64,000 nucleotides of DNA from Amyloporia xantha. Lineage: Eukaryota > Basidiomycota > Agaricomycetes > Polyporales > Adustoporiaceae. A model generated the notes under the pieces. It was not told the origin of the DNA and did no database searches. It was given only the letters and a program-made list of their open reading frames with translations. The DNA lies in NCBI GenBank assembly GCA_036971615.1, contig JAYKKR010000036.1, positions 1 to 64,000 of the forward strand, given 5' to 3'. Position numbers and translations under genes: made by a program. This document shows, piece after piece, positions 26,178 to 38,973 of the stretch (its first letter is position 1; each line of letters opens with the position of its first letter).

Positions 26178-27813
26178 TTACACCTGCCCCGCGACGAAAT
26201 GCAGGGGTTCGTTTCTCCTGTTGACATATTCTGGTGCACGAGGCTCGATTTTGCCCTGCGCTTCCGCTGACATCCACGTTATCAGTATGCCAGCAATGAC
26301 ACCAGAAATGGAGACAACCACTTACGAGGCGCACTCCAGAAGTAAATGATCAATCCTAATATGACCACTACAAAGGCGGGGAAGTACAGCCAGTACGGTC
26401 GGTAATTCTGCAACGGGCGAAATGCAATAACGTCAGTCCGACCGTCATACCAAGAGTATGGACAACGTACGAAGAGGAACAGCCCGAACAGTAGGCCATA
26501 GAAATCACTCGACAGAATACTGATGTTATAGTAGGCGGACGAGGCCATGCGGTAGAGCATCGGCGCGACAGTATATAGGATGAACATCGAGGCGGTGTAC
26601 GCGACGAGGATCCCGACTGGTACATGATCAGCACTTACGGTCTATAGAGAGAAAATCACGGAGGACGCACTGTTCTTGCCGTCCCAAGTCGCCTCACGCA
26701 TGGCCTTGTGTTCGAGCCCGGCCGCTTGAATGCCGTTGATGATCATGCCCCACATCCCGAGTTGGCCCACGACCTCATACAGGGGACTTACGCACGAAGA
26801 ACTCCTCCGTCGCGTTCGCTAACAAACACAGGCATTGAGTAAAAATGAGGCCTCTCGCTAACCATATCCGACGCAATAGTGCTCACTGAAGCCGTACAGC
26901 GTCGCACCAACGATCATGAACACGTCGCCCTTGGCACGGCTAAGCGCGGGCCAGTCCTTGTCCGTAAGCTCATCCGATGCGACGAGCATCCCCAAGCCAC
27001 CGATGCAAATCAGGATACCGAGCAGCTGCGACCATCGGTACCGCGGGCGCATGTACACCCACGAGAAGAATAGACACGATGGGATTGCCCATGCATCCAG
27101 CAATTCGCACGAGAGAAGCGTCGTATAGTCGTATGCCTATGTGGTCGCGCAGAGGTCAGTATCGGACACTGGCAAAATCTGTCAATCTGCAAACCTTCAC
27201 GGCCAAAAAGTTTCCTCGACGTCGCAACATGCGAGGATGAAGTCTGCAGACGTCAATTCAGCCGGAGACAGGCAGAAGGGAGAGCCACGACTTACATCTC
27301 CATCCGTCCCGGTATATCATCTTTAGCCACCCCTTGAACCCATCTGCGGATCAGTCTGAGCGACCGGAGAATCTGTCGATGAATAGGCTACTCACACTGA
27401 TAAATCGTATACGGTGTGTATACGGTAAAGATCGAGAAGTACCTGCGCGGTTGTAAGCTTCGGACCCGGGATCGGAGCGGAAGTAGTACTCACAGGAACC
27501 ATGTCTGAGTCGTCGGCAACGACCAGTTCCTATCGACAAGCTCGGTCGTCGTAACGTTCGTGCAAGTGATACAAAGCGAGACCAGTTGCCCTGCGAGAAG
27601 AGATAAGATGAATCGCTTCGTCCAGAGACTGCTGAAGCGACGCCAGAGGCTCGAGACGAGAGCACCAGGCGAAGAGTAGTCGAGTGGAGGCCTAGGTGCT
27701 GTGATTATCTCTTGAGACTCGAGGGTGGACGCCGGGACGTCGAAACTTTCGTCGATGTAGTCGTTCTTGGTATCTGCGCGAGAGATGGACGGTCCTAGTT
27801 CAGCAGTCGACAT
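26178..27813 (-). CDS. SLC35F-type solute carrier (DUF914 / drug-metabolite transporter superfamily)
   Basis: Predicted membrane transporter with about ten TM segments. The start codon is at 27813-27811 (MSTAELGPSISRADTKNDYI), after which come a cytosolic N-terminus and helices separated by small introns. Typical SLC35F blocks are present: FILSLLAGQLVSLCITCTNV, YFILASCDVEGNFLAVKAYD, YTTLLSCELLDAWAIP, RWSQLLGILICIGGLGMLVA, DVFMIVGATLYGF, NATEEFFVRKSPLYEVVGQL, and a final helix before YFWSAP. The last exon encodes EAQGKIEPRAPEYVNRRNEP and ends at 26180-26178. The substrate of the F1/F2 subgroup is not firmly known. Frames join cleanly at all junctions I checked. Confidence 0.88.
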
Positions 27814-28717
27814 GGTGGCCTGGGATAGTCGTCGAGGCAGTGGGAGTACTGAGGCCTTTTAAACACTGGTGAGGAGGCTAGCGCGAGAAAGACTGGCAGA
27901 GGCGCATGCTAGTGGACCTGGGGCTGAGCGCTCTGCTATAATTGACGGGAAAATTCTCATCAGTGCATTGCATGCACGATCATTCTGCGATTGGAAAGGC
28001 GCTCAGGGACGCGTTTCAATCACGTGCTGCCGTATGTGACATCCGGTGACAGTACGCGTCTGCCCTCGGCCGTGCAGCACCTCATATTGTAGTGTCTATA
28101 CTGCCAGTTCGTGTCTTCTAGCGACCTCATGTCGATTCAATAAATGCTGCGACTAAAAGAGTAAATGTCGGATTCAAGTCGTTTGGAAAGCATGTCCTAT
28201 CCCAAAGATCTATTGTCGAGTTGATATGATCCGCGCCTGCATTTCTGGTCCATGGGCAAAGGCCCAAGCTAGTACCTTTACTTCTGCGCAGTTTTACGGA
28301 TCTCAAGAGAGAGATATAAGAGGGGCCCTTCAGGCAAGTTCACATTACTGCACACCTCGGCTCATCTGAATTTGATGTGCATTTCTAACAGAGATCTTGA
28401 CCTAGGTTTTCCTCTGATATGCTGCAAGCTCCGGCCATTTCAGCCCAAATAATAGCAGCAGTCATCGGAAAATCCGATGTCTACAGTCTGACGGCTCTGT
28501 CAAGAAGGAGTACGTGAGCACGTGCGAGAGCGGCTGCCCGAGGCTGGCATGGAATTGCAATATTGACCAGGCGTACCTGCCAGCCTCTTGAAGATGCAGG
28601 GCAGACTGGCCATCGAATTTGTCCCTATCATCTATCTCATTACATCAAGGACGTCTTGTAGCAAACGTCTTCTCACCTGGCTCGCTCCGCAACCTCAACA
28701 AGAATACTTACAGCAAC
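27814..28717. other. divergent intergenic region between transporter and kinase
   Basis: No gene recognised. It contains ACGCGT and CACGTG hexamers around 28010-28055, of the sort also seen upstream of H2A. Otherwise nothing stands out. Confidence 0.4.
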
Positions 28718-31260
28718 ATGTCTCACATCCCCCGAAGGAACAAGAAGGAAGACGACCCGAAGATGATTGGCCTCTGGAAGGTCGGAAGGACGATTGGGAA
28801 AGGGAGCTCAGGTACGTTGTTTGAGAGTGAGGCTCTGTACGTTTCACCGACCACACTTATAGGCCGGGTGAGAATTGCGCGACATACCAAGACTGGTCAA
28901 TATGCCGCGGTGAAGATCGTCTCCAAGAATGTTCTTTTGAACTCAAGGCTATCTCTCCACAGTCTCGGAGATGAAGCCGAACGCATATTGCACAGCATTG
29001 AACGGGAGATCGTGATCATGAAGCTCATCGAACACCCTAACATCATGCGCTTATACGACGTCTGGGAGACATCGTCAGAGCTCTATCTCATCTTGGAGTA
29101 CGTCGAAGGGGAGAACTCTTCGATTATCTTTGCAACAAAGGCCGGCTGTCCTCCGCCGAAGCTCTCGGGTACTTCCAGCAGATCATCACCGCTGTGCACT
29201 ACTGTCACCGGTTCAACATCGCACACCGCGATTTGAAGCCAGAGAACCTTCTTCTCGATCGCAACAAGAACATCAAAGTTGCAGACTTTGGGATGGCCGC
29301 CTGGCAAGGCAAGAGCGACCTGTTGCAGACGGCTTGTGGGAGTCCTCATTATGCCGCTCCCGAAGTCATCATGGGGCGGGCATATAATGGCTCTTCTTCT
29401 GATATCTGGTCTTGCGGCATTATTTTGTATGCCTTGCTTGCTGGAAGGCTACCCTTTGACGATGAGGACCTTCCCACGTTGCTCGAGAAAGTCAAGGTCG
29501 GCAAGTACACCATGCCTACGGATATCGACCCCCGCGCAAAGGATCTCATTGCCAAAATGCTTCAGAAGAACGTTTCTGAGAGAATCACTATTCCCGACAT
29601 TCTTCAGCATCCGTTCTACACGTCCCAGAAGCCAAAGAAGATGGACTGTGACACTCCCCACCTAGACGACATTGCGCGCCCGCTAGCGAGTAAAGATGAC
29701 GTCGACCCCGACATCCTGGCTAATCTCCGCACGCTCTGGCACGGTACTCCTGACGACGAGATCATCGCAAGTTTGACGAACGACCAGCAGACTTGGGAGA
29801 AAGGTGTATATCACCTTCTAGTCCGCTATCGCGAGAACCATCTGGAGGACTACGACGAAGATGAAGAGAAGCTAGCGGCTCGGCGGGCTTCAAAGCGGCG
29901 CGCCAGGAGCACCTCTGTACAAGAGGATCGTCAGGCTGAGGCGTTGGCATCTATACCGCCTCGTACAGGGCCGCCTACGCCTCGTCGGGCCGCCAGAGCC
30001 CCAGGTGTCGCTGAGTCTGTATCTCCGACACCGGGTCTAAGTCAGATGCGACAGCTATCATTCCTGGGTTCCAGTCTTGCTCTTTCCAGCCAGGCGACCC
30101 CAACGTCCCGCTCTACTGCTGTACGTCCGCAGCCATCTTCTTCAGTCGCTTCCTCTCTGGCGGTACCGAGCACCCTCACGCCAGTCACCCCGAGGGTCAC
30201 AAGTCCTATCAACCTGCAAGTGCCGGAGATGCAGGACGAAAGGATCCAACACTTCTTCCACCAAATTGTCGAGCATCTCCACGTAATGCAAGCAGAGAGT
30301 GGGACTCACCAAGCGCAATCACCAAAAGACTCGGTGCTTTCACCCATAAATACAGCTGCCCCGCCGTCAACGCCTCTTACGATGGATCTTCGAAGCCCCA
30401 TGGATGGAAGGCAATTTGTGGCGCGGAACAGAGGCCCACCGACTTCGACGGATACGTTTGGCACAGAGCACTCAGCGCACAGCAACAGTACCACCCGACC
30501 CCTTGCTATCCGATCACGGTCTCCTCAACGGCCTCACGAAGAGGCAGACAAGGAGAATGCACGCTACCAACCGCGACTGAAGCTCAAAACCGACTTCGAC
30601 AGCCGATACATGGATTCGCCGGCGCACAAATCGTCTACACGGAGCATCCACAGCGACAGGCGGGTGCATATCGTAGAACCGCCGACTCACCGAGGCGCAC
30701 GCCTGCGAAAGAAGCGCAGCCTTGCGGTCTCGCCCGCGTCTCCTGCGTCCGCACTGTCCGAGGGCTCGTTCGTCCTGGCTTCCACTCCGAAACGCCGGTG
30801 GTTCGGCCAGCTGTTCAAGTTCAAGCCTACGAGCTATGACCTGCTCTCGGTTGAAGACCCCCACCAGACGATCGAGGTCTGCCGCCAGTTGCTCGAGGAG
30901 ATGGGCGTGTCCGTTGCACTCGCACATGCGCCGGCCTCGGATCCGACGAGCCCAACGTACGTCTCAGACACGCTCACGCTTAAGTGCTGGCTGGACGAAG
31001 GTCGAGATCATCGAGGGGCGAAGGGCGTACGGTTCCGGGTGGAGGTCCAGAGGCCCAGCGCGATCCAAATAATGGCCGGCTATGTCGTATTGCTTAGCGT
31101 TATCTTGGAGAAGGGGGCGGCGACGAGTCTGAAGCTGGTCTATAACCGGTTGAGAAGGGAGTGGGACCTCGACTCCGCGCCGACCACTTCTCCTCTGGCG
31201 AGCCGAAGCCCAATGTTGGACGATGATGAGAGATTCGTGGAAGTTGTGTACGCTCACTGA
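28718..31260 (+). CDS. Nim1/Gin4-type (CAMKL) Ser/Thr protein kinase, one frameshift
   Basis: Kinase of the Cdr2/Hsl1/Gin4 group that links septin or cortical cues to mitotic entry through Wee1. Exon 1 is 28718-28811 and exon 2 is 28863-31260. The kinase domain is at the N-terminus: P-loop GKGSSGRV, VAIK-type lysine in YAAVKIV, HRDLKPEN, DFG in VADFGMAAW, activation loop TACGSPHYAAPE, then DIWSCGIILYALLAGRLPFD. A long Ser/Pro-rich region follows, then a C-terminal KA1-like block (RWFGQLFKFKPTSYDLLSVE, GVRFRVEVQRPSAIQIMAGY). At 29108-29111 a run of four G breaks the frame between LEYVEG and GELFDYLCNKG. One more G restores both the frame and a coding length of 831 codons. Which of Hsl1, Gin4 or Cdr2 is the true orthologue is not decided here. 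Confidence 0.87.
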
Positions 31261-31675
31261 GCCCGATCCACTGCTCTGCGTCCAGAGCTACGACTTTATC
31301 ACCTATATACGGGAGCCAGCAGATACTGCTGGGCAGTCGTGTTTCAAACAACGCGATCCCAGATCCTGAAGTTTATGTATCTATACCCCTTGTACCATAT
31401 GACAGACACACAAAGGACTGCTTGAATAAGATGTGCCTTGCCTTGTTGGTAGGACTAAAGGCTGATGTCCCAATAACAAGTTAAAGCATCGACGCTACAG
31501 CATCAGCTCAGTGTCAACCACCTGGATCGGATGTAAGACATGTTCGATTGCCTGATGGAGCGCATCATATATGCGACAGACTGGGAACGAATGCACTCAC
31601 CATCTGCATCGATGATATCCGCACGACAATAAGAGGGTTAACCGCTACGACATGTGTACACTTATGGGTAACGAA
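31261..31675. other. convergent intergenic region
   Basis: 3' flanks of the kinase and TMA16. Nothing else seen. Confidence 0.5.
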
Positions 31676-32466
31676 CTACATAGGACCATCCATAGTCGTG
31701 ATGGTCGAGGAAAATCGTGATGGAGGTTCCAACAGGAGAGGGGCCTCATCGGTGTCCATGTCCTGATCTTGCGACTCAACCGTCGGTGTACTGGTGACCA
31801 GTGACGGATGTTTGCCGGGTCTTGATACAACTGCGAGGTCAGGGGCATCGCTCGATATTCGTATGAATCGGAGTTGTTCAATAAATGGCACTTCTTTCTG
31901 GTCCCAGCGTCGAAACAGAGCGACATTCGGCGGATCCGTGAGATCAATCACCTCTGTTACAAAAAGGAACATTTTGTGTTGCGTTGAGGATAAAAAATAC
32001 TCGGAGAGTGTCGTAGAGCTCACCCAGTCCAGTGCGATATACTTCCGCTTCTCGCATTTTCATCTCTTCTAGCTTCTGCTCCTTCAAGCTCTTCGGCCGT
32101 CCCTTCCGTCTAGCCTTCTGCTCTTCCTCCAGTTCGGAAACAAACCGAGTTAACCATACGTTCTTGATGATAGCATGGAGGTCGCCGAGGGACAGTGTAC
32201 CCTCTGGTGGCATAGCATGGTAGAAGAAGGAATATATGTCGGCTGTAGAAATGCTATGAGATATAGTCCAGTGAAAGACCTTGGAGAAATATCATACCCT
32301 GTGATCTTTGTTTTTCCAATCGTGCTTTTGCAATGTCTGACAGCTTACCCTTACGATTCTGGACCCGCATAAGCTGTCCTGCCTTCCGGGATTGCGGGTG
32401 AAAGAGTTTCTCTTTCTTTTGGGTCGTTGCTTTCTTCGGAGCTTTGGTAGATTTTGGAGGTGTCAT
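31676..32466 (-). CDS. TMA16: TMA16, ribosome-biogenesis / translation-machinery-associated protein
   Basis: Small nuclear protein that joins pre-60S ribosomal particles. Three exons on the minus strand. The first starts at 32466 with a strongly basic N-terminus (MTPPKSTKAPKKATTQKKEK, LFHPQSRKAGQLMRVQNRKG); HP.SRKA is the family hallmark. The second encodes YSFFYHAMPPEGTLSLGDLH, VWLTRFVSELEEEQKARRKG and RPKSLKEQKLEEMKMREAEV. The third covers EVIDLTDPPNVALFRRWDQK and an acidic tail ending at 31676. Length and motif order match fungal Tma16. It is divergent from the glycosyltransferase gene, with only 231 bp between start codons. Confidence 0.88.
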
Positions 32467-32697
32467 GACGGGAGATTGAGGGTGGTATCAATAACCGAGC
32501 CAATATGCGCTGCTTCGATTATGGGCGCCTGTTTGAGGAAGTAATTTTCACACGTGCCTATTCAGGAAGGTTCTGTTGTTCGCAGTCTCTTGTCTCCTGC
32601 CCAGTCGCTCACCTTGGGTCTCTCTGCGCTGGTAAATATTCTTCTCGCAAAGTTATCTGTCTTACTGGCCGCCAATATTGGCTTCATACCATCGGCC

Positions 32698-35356
32698 ATG
32701 TGGCAAGTACGCTCTCCGCAGTTGAAGAGGACCCCGAGTCGCAGAATGCAGGCGACGGGTAGACTCTGTATGTTCTGGAGCCTATTCCTTATGTTTTCTT
32801 GCTTGTGTCTGCTGCAATATGCTCATTTGGGTCAAACGCATGGTCTGGATCCTCAGCACCCGAGCCACGCCGAGCTATCACTTCGGATTTCGGACATTCT
32901 CCTGAACAGCTCTCGCATCCAAAATCTCGTCTCTGGGATCAATGTCTCTCTCAAATCAGATGAAACTGCGCCTCTTGGTTTCATGTGGTTAACCGCAATA
33001 TTACCGGTTACACATGGGTCTGTTGTGTCTTTAGACGTCAAACTAAGCACTCTCCTGAACAGTTCAAAGTACTTGGCCGAAGTTATCCTGGTCTCACCCC
33101 CCACATTGGAATCCCAAGCCCAAAATTCCTTTCTATCTGCGCTTGAATCTGAGGGCCACTCTGCTCATGCTCATGTGAAGTTGAAAATGTTCTCTTGGCC
33201 GTCTGGATTAGAGGAAGACAGGGCATCACTTCGGGCGGCCCAAAAAGTCAGGACACCCTTCGTGCTACTTCTCGACCACCGTGGCCTAGAGAATATCGAC
33301 TCTAGTATCCGAGAAGTTCTAACGCTCTTGGAACCATTTTCCACGACCCTTCCGATCGGTCCATATGGCTTCATCAGAACGAACGACTCGGAAGATAGTG
33401 TAACTTGTCTCTCTTCGTCTGACGTGCCACAACCTGCAAGCTTCTTGATTCCACCTTTTGTCATGCCTCTGTCTCTGGTACCAGCTCTTGACTTGGATTG
33501 CGATGCAAGCTACGAGGTCTGGTCTGCTCTAGGAACTCATATTGCCCAGTCAGATACCGATTCGATAGGCGGGTTTGTCATCGGGTCTGGCGAGACATCT
33601 TTTCCCTGGTGCCGACCTGATGAGCAGTTAGGTTTTCCGGCTTCCACGTGTCGCTTCCAGGAAGAAAGCGCCATATCCACAGATGCTTCTTTGGTGGACA
33701 TTCTTCCCACAAATGAGACATGCGACGCGCATATCGATGCGCTACCAGTGGTTGGCGCTTTTGTCTTGGTTCTATCCTCCTTCACCGAGCTGCGCAAACT
33801 TTCTCCGGCTGCTTGCAGAGTACAAAAGGACGGTCATGCAGTACACGTTCTTATAGACGGCGAAGGTGGCAAAACAGGACTTTGGAGTTCCATGGAAGAT
33901 CAAGATGCGGTAGCTGATACTTGCCGTCTGAATTATGATTTAGTCGAGATGCGTCTCAATGCAGGCATCTCAAAGATCATGGATTGGTTCCAATGTCGTT
34001 CAGATCTTCCAGACGTTGTGATCACCACCTTAGAGAGGAACGTCCTATCTGCCGCCTCATTCTCACATATGCGTCCAGACTCTCAGCGGGTCCCAACAGT
34101 AATTAATATACCCGACACGGACTTACCTTTCTGCGACTGGATTGGGTCTCTAACATTGCAAGAATTCAAACGTAAGCACCGCTGCTTCGCTACTTCATAC
34201 ATTGTTTGTGCTGAAAGAATGTCTTAGATTGGCATGTCCTGCGGCTCGATATTTCTGTGATCACGAACGACCGACCACGCTCACTCGAGCGTCTCCTCTC
34301 CTCGCTCTCCGCTGCTAGTTATTTCGGTGACTCTCTGGACTTGCGCATCAATATGGAGCAGACAGCCGATCGAGAAACGCTACAGACTGTGAACGCGTTC
34401 AGATGGGACCGCGGACGAGTATTCCTTCACAGGCGTGTGATTCATGGCGGGCTTCTACCTGCAGTTGTTGAGTCCTGGTACCCTAATTCGGATGATTCAT
34501 ACGGGTTGATACTGGAGGATGATGTGGAGCTTTCCCCGTTATTCTATGCTTGGATCAAACTGGCTCTACTTCGGTATAGGTAATGTGATCGCTTCACTCA
34601 GGTATCAAGCAGCTAATGAACATCATGACCTCCAGATACGGTCGGCACGAAGACAGATCACCGCAACTGTTCGGTATCAGTCTTTACCAGCAGAAGCATC
34701 TCGAATTACGCCCAGAGGGTCGTCACCCTTTCGATGCGCGCAACGCATTCTCAGCAATCGGCCTCATGTATCCACACACACCGTACCTCTCGCAAATACC
34801 CTGCAGCTGGGGCGCAGTCTATTTCCCCGAGCATTGGCGCGAGTTTCACGACTACCTGTCGTTCCGCCTCTCAGAATACGCGTGGGACGCCGACCAAGTC
34901 GTTGTACCCGACGTGCGCTCGAACAAATGGACGCGCTCGTGGAAGAAATACTTCATCGAGCTTGTCTACTTGCGCGGATATCTTATGCTGTACCCAAATT
35001 ACGCCGATTATATGTCTCTGTCGACGAATCACCTTGAAGTCGGCTCCCACGTCAAAGATGTTCCGATCGAGACATACCTGCGGAAGAAAAAGCTTTTCTC
35101 GCTGCCGTTAATGAAACTACCGGCGGCGTCGCAGTCCTCTCCTAGTACCGGCCTATTGGATCTCCCGGACGCTGTACTACCTGCGTGGTCTCTACTACCG
35201 TCGCTGGACCTGCTTGGTTTACTTGCTAGAGAGGAAGAACTTCTTGAGCGTGGACAATCGCGAAGAGTGGAGCTGACAGGATGTCAATACGAAACCAGTA
35301 CTCGGTATGATGTATGGGATCTTCTATGTCTTCACGACCATCCGTTCGGTTTGTAA
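32698..35356 (+). CDS. type II membrane glycosyltransferase-like protein (GT2-type fold)
   Basis: Predicted Golgi or ER enzyme. Three exons (32698-34171, 34228-34579, 34636-35356) total 2,547 nt, giving 848 residues. The ATG at 32698 gives a short basic N-terminus (MWQVRSPQLKRTPSRRMQAT) followed by a signal anchor (CMFWSLFLMFSCLCLLQY), the topology expected; an in-frame ATG at 32554 is an alternative. The lumenal part has an NSS/NVS glycosylation-rich region. The catalytic half is marked by ISVITNDRPRSLERLLSSLS, the diacid YGLILEDDVELSPLFYAW and a later CSWGAVYFPEHWREFHDYLS. The EDD motif fits metal and nucleotide-sugar binding. The sugar and acceptor are unknown. Proteins of this type are widespread in agaricomycetes. 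Confidence 0.8.
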
Positions 35357-35448
35357 TGATCTCCAATTGTATTTGGCATTGCCAGCATAGCCTTTTTAAA
35401 AAGCTACAATCTGAAAGCAGAGATTTCCGGACTCGAGTCCATCTACAA

Positions 35449-38400
35449 TTACACTGTGATTTGTGAACTATCGAGACCAATTGCGTGCAAAAAGACGTTG
35501 ACATTAGCTAATCTGGTCCTCTTCTCCTCCTCATCCGTGACCCAGCCTTTGGTGACACTGGTCACATTTTCTAGAACAAGCTCTCGCAAAGTGGTCACCA
35601 GCATTTGTTGTTGCTCCGGTGATGCATGCAATGCCATGGCAGCTAGGTAGCGCCAGACGGGCTGATCAATGACATCCGCCTGAGGCACATTGGCGTAGGG
35701 TACACCAGACGCCGTGCCAATGCGGACAGACGGGAAGAGAAGCAAGAGATGGGGTGCGAGAAGGTCAAACAGATGATCAAAGACCCGTTGCCTACAAGCG
35801 CACGATAAATCATCTTCATAAATCAATCGTAGGCTTCCGACATACCATTGGTTTGTGTCCTCAGGAGACGGCAATTCCGACACTTCCGTAGCTGTTGCCA
35901 TGCTTTGTTTGATGACCTCTACTCGACTCAGGAAAAGTGTGAGCAAGGCCAGCCCAGGCTACATAGCAGAAATAAGCAAAAAATTTAGACGAAACGGAAG
36001 AAGTAAGCTTACCCTTGTGCGAGCTACAGTGAGGACGTTGCTCCTCTCAGTAGAATCCCAAGAAGACCACTGACGATCCGCAGCTCTGCTTTCGCGAAGA
36101 CAGGGAGTATGCTTTGGACGACACTTTGCATGTAAGCCTGTGTTTGGTCCTCTACTTCCATGTATTCTTCGGATTCCTCAAGTGTATCAAGAATGTGGGC
36201 ATTGATGACAACATCTAGTTCAGAAAAGCAAGCCACAAGGAGAGTGAGCATAGTGAGCATCTGATGTGTGTCCAGGTGGCGTGTAGCGCGTGGAAGTAAT
36301 CTTTTGCCTTTGACGGGTGTGAGCAGAGAGACAAATGGATGAGGGACGCTGCGGCTGGCATTAGATTCGCTCATCTCATGAAATTATCACAGTACCTTGT
36401 CCCGAGAGGGACCAAGACTCTTAATCCGACCCACAGCTGTTCTACGTGAGAAGCATACTCGGCATCCCTGGTATATAAATTAACGAATATCCCCTGAACT
36501 GTCACCGAGAGACAGCTTACCAGGCTTTCAGGTTCTCCTCTTCCTCTGGAGTTGGCTGGTCGCGGCGTAGCTGCTCGAGATCAAGAACAACATCGTACAA
36601 ACGCTCCAAGATGACTAGTGTCTCGCGATGCGTCAGCGGATCCTTACGGTTGACCGCCTGTAGGAGTTATCCATTTTAGCTGCCTCGAAAATTCCAAACA
36701 TAAGGAAATCGTACCTGTGTAGTGCTGCCTAAAGCCTCGCGGCCCATCTTTGCGGCCTCCCTTGCAGCGCCTATTCCATCTTGACGTGCAACATCTGCTT
36801 TGGAGATGTGGCCATGCGCCGGCGATGGAGAGGGTGAGGGGGACGAAGTGTCCGCATCGACTTGGAGAAGCTGACGAGGTGCTGCCTTGTAGCTACGGCC
36901 AGAAGTCCTCCCCAACGCGCCCTGGAGACTGTTGAGGGCTATCGAACCAATTTGATTAATAAAAACCAAAGGTAGAAGTGAGTGACGCACAGATCTTCTC
37001 TTTTCCCTCATCCGTGCATTATTCACTATCCGCTCTACCTGGGCTTCCATACGTTGCATTGCACCCTGTCTTCGACCGGAGCCCTTCTGGCCAAGCCCCA
37101 AACCAACACCGCCACCAGAGCCGAACTTGAGTACACGCTCATCTTGCGACTGCACGCCCATGCGGGAACGCAAGATTGCGCCGAATACCTGCGCATAGAA
37201 GTCATCCGCGTATGGGTCCTGTGTGACGAGCTGCGACACTTGAATGCGAGTGATGAAGTCCTTGTCAGACTGGGTCATGAGATCGTTATACCTGGACTAT
37301 AGATATTGTTTACTCAAATAAGCCTCTGAAGTAGAAAAAATAAGAGACAAGACGGACCATATGCGCGATCTTCGCGTGCTTTCGTCTCCTTTTTTCCTCC
37401 ATCCTTTCCGCCTCCATGATTTTCCGCATGGCCTCTGCCCTCAAGACCTCCTGCATCTCGCGCTCCTCCCTCGCCTCCCGCTCTGTCTGCGGCGTACCCG
37501 TCTGCATGTTGCTCATGAACTCTGCCTGCGCCATCTCCGCCAACAGCCGCTGCTGCTGCTGAATATCCTGCGGTAGGTACTGCATACTCTGACTGAAGGG
37601 AACATCCAGCCCGCCCTGGCCACCCAGGAGCGCAGGTGACTGCCGCCCGACATGTCTCTGGTGGTGCGAACGGTCAGACAGCGCGGGACTGCGCCCGCCC
37701 GATGCGTGCCGCTGGTGCTGAAGCAGCTGCCCATGCAAGTGGCTTGCGGGCGCCGGCAGCATCTGCTGCTGCAGACGAATCTGACGCTGGCGCTCGAGCT
37801 CTTCCATGCGGAGCTGTTCCTGCAGCTGCAGAAGCTGCTGCTGTTGCTGCCGCTCGCGCTGCTCCTGGAGCTCGAGAAGATGTCGCTGTTGCTGTTGCTG
37901 CTGCAGGTGGATGAGCTGGATCTGGTGCTGCTGTTGCTGCTGATGGAACCGCGGTGACTGTGAGTGAGGGTGCATCCGTGGGGGCGGCGTCGCAGCATGC
38001 TGGGGAGTGCCCTGGCGCGGGATCTGACCTCGGAGTTGGCTCTCGCGAAGCTGAGCGTCTCGCAACTCCCTTTCGCGAAGCTGAACTTCCCGTAACTGTG
38101 CATCCCGGAGCTGTGCCTCGCGTAGATGAATCTGGTTCTGAGTCAGGGAATGAGACGGCGGGGGCGGGAGCGGGAGCTGTTGTTGCTGTTGTTGGAGCTG
38201 CTGCTGATGCTGAGCAGCAGCCGCTGCCCGCATCTCCGCCTCGATCTCCTCCACCGTGCGCACGCCCTTGTGTGAGTTCACACCGAGATTCAACGCACCG
38301 CTCGACACCCCATCACTGCCTGTCAGACCGAACGGCGAGAACTTGGAGCTCTGAGATTGAGACAGCGACTGAGGCTGGGGTCGCGGCTGCGAGATATGCT

Positions 38401-38973
38401 CTGTAGCGCGATTCGCGCCGGTCATGCGTGGAAGGACGGAGAACGGTGACTTGTCATCCCAGACGGACTCGAGCGAATGGCCTGAACGAGCTGCGTGTAG
38501 AGTATAAGACGCGAGAGGAGAAGGAGGCGGATGGTATCATACAGGGTGCGCCCGGTTGTGTAGCATGCGAGCCTTGCTGCTGCCGTTGCTCCGGTACCTG
38601 GGCCTCCGCTCTTGCCTGCTGCCATTGATGCTGCTGTTGCTGTTCCCGAGATTCAGTAGGCTGAGACGGCGCAGGCTGGCCATCCGACGGGAGCGCGGCA
38701 TTGGCAAAGTCAAAATCCTTGCCTGGTCGTATGCCGACCCTCCGTCAACAGATCCACCCTGCAAGACGACCACGGCTCACCGACTGCGCCCATCCCACCG
38801 AATGTCTCATCATTCAGCTCATCTCCACGTTCCTGAAGCTCATCTCCGAGCCCATCGTAGCTGTCCTCGCCCCAGGTATACACGGCAATGTCTTCCTTCT
38901 CCTTTTCCGTGTCTAAAAACCCGCGCTTGTCGCGCTCGAGGTCGAGAGACTGCTCAAATCCGAAGAAAGACAT
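35449..38973 (-). CDS. PAT1: PAT1, mRNA decapping activator and translation repressor
   Basis: Cytoplasmic P-body protein linking deadenylated mRNA, Lsm1-7 and Dhh1 to decapping. The start at 38973 gives MSFFGFEQSLDLERDKRGFL, the conserved Pat1 N-terminus that binds Dhh1. Next come an acidic stretch, GKDFDFANAALP, the conserved SLESVWDDKSPFSVLP, and a very long Gln-rich region with repeated REAQLRDAQLRE units. The diagnostic mid-domain follows (RRRKHAKIAHM, SRYNDLMTQSDKDFITRIQV, SQLVTQDPYADDFYAQVFGA). The alpha-helical C-terminal domain (REALGSTTQ onward, TLVILERLYDVVLDLEQL) is spread over several exons and ends ANVNVFLHAIGLDSSQITV at 35449. Junctions checked are in frame (for example MGAVG/KDFDFA and IAHM/SRYNDLM). 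Confidence 0.92.
37540..38220 (-). repeat. CAG/CTG-rich poly-glutamine coding repeat inside PAT1
   Basis: On the plus strand CTG and TTG triplets recur densely at about 37540-37960 and 38180-38220, coding for runs of up to about eight Gln on the minus strand. Between them are tandem-like units coding LREAQLRDAQLREVQLRE. The repeat is in frame and part of the protein; imperfect interruptions suggest it is moderately stable. Confidence 0.8.
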
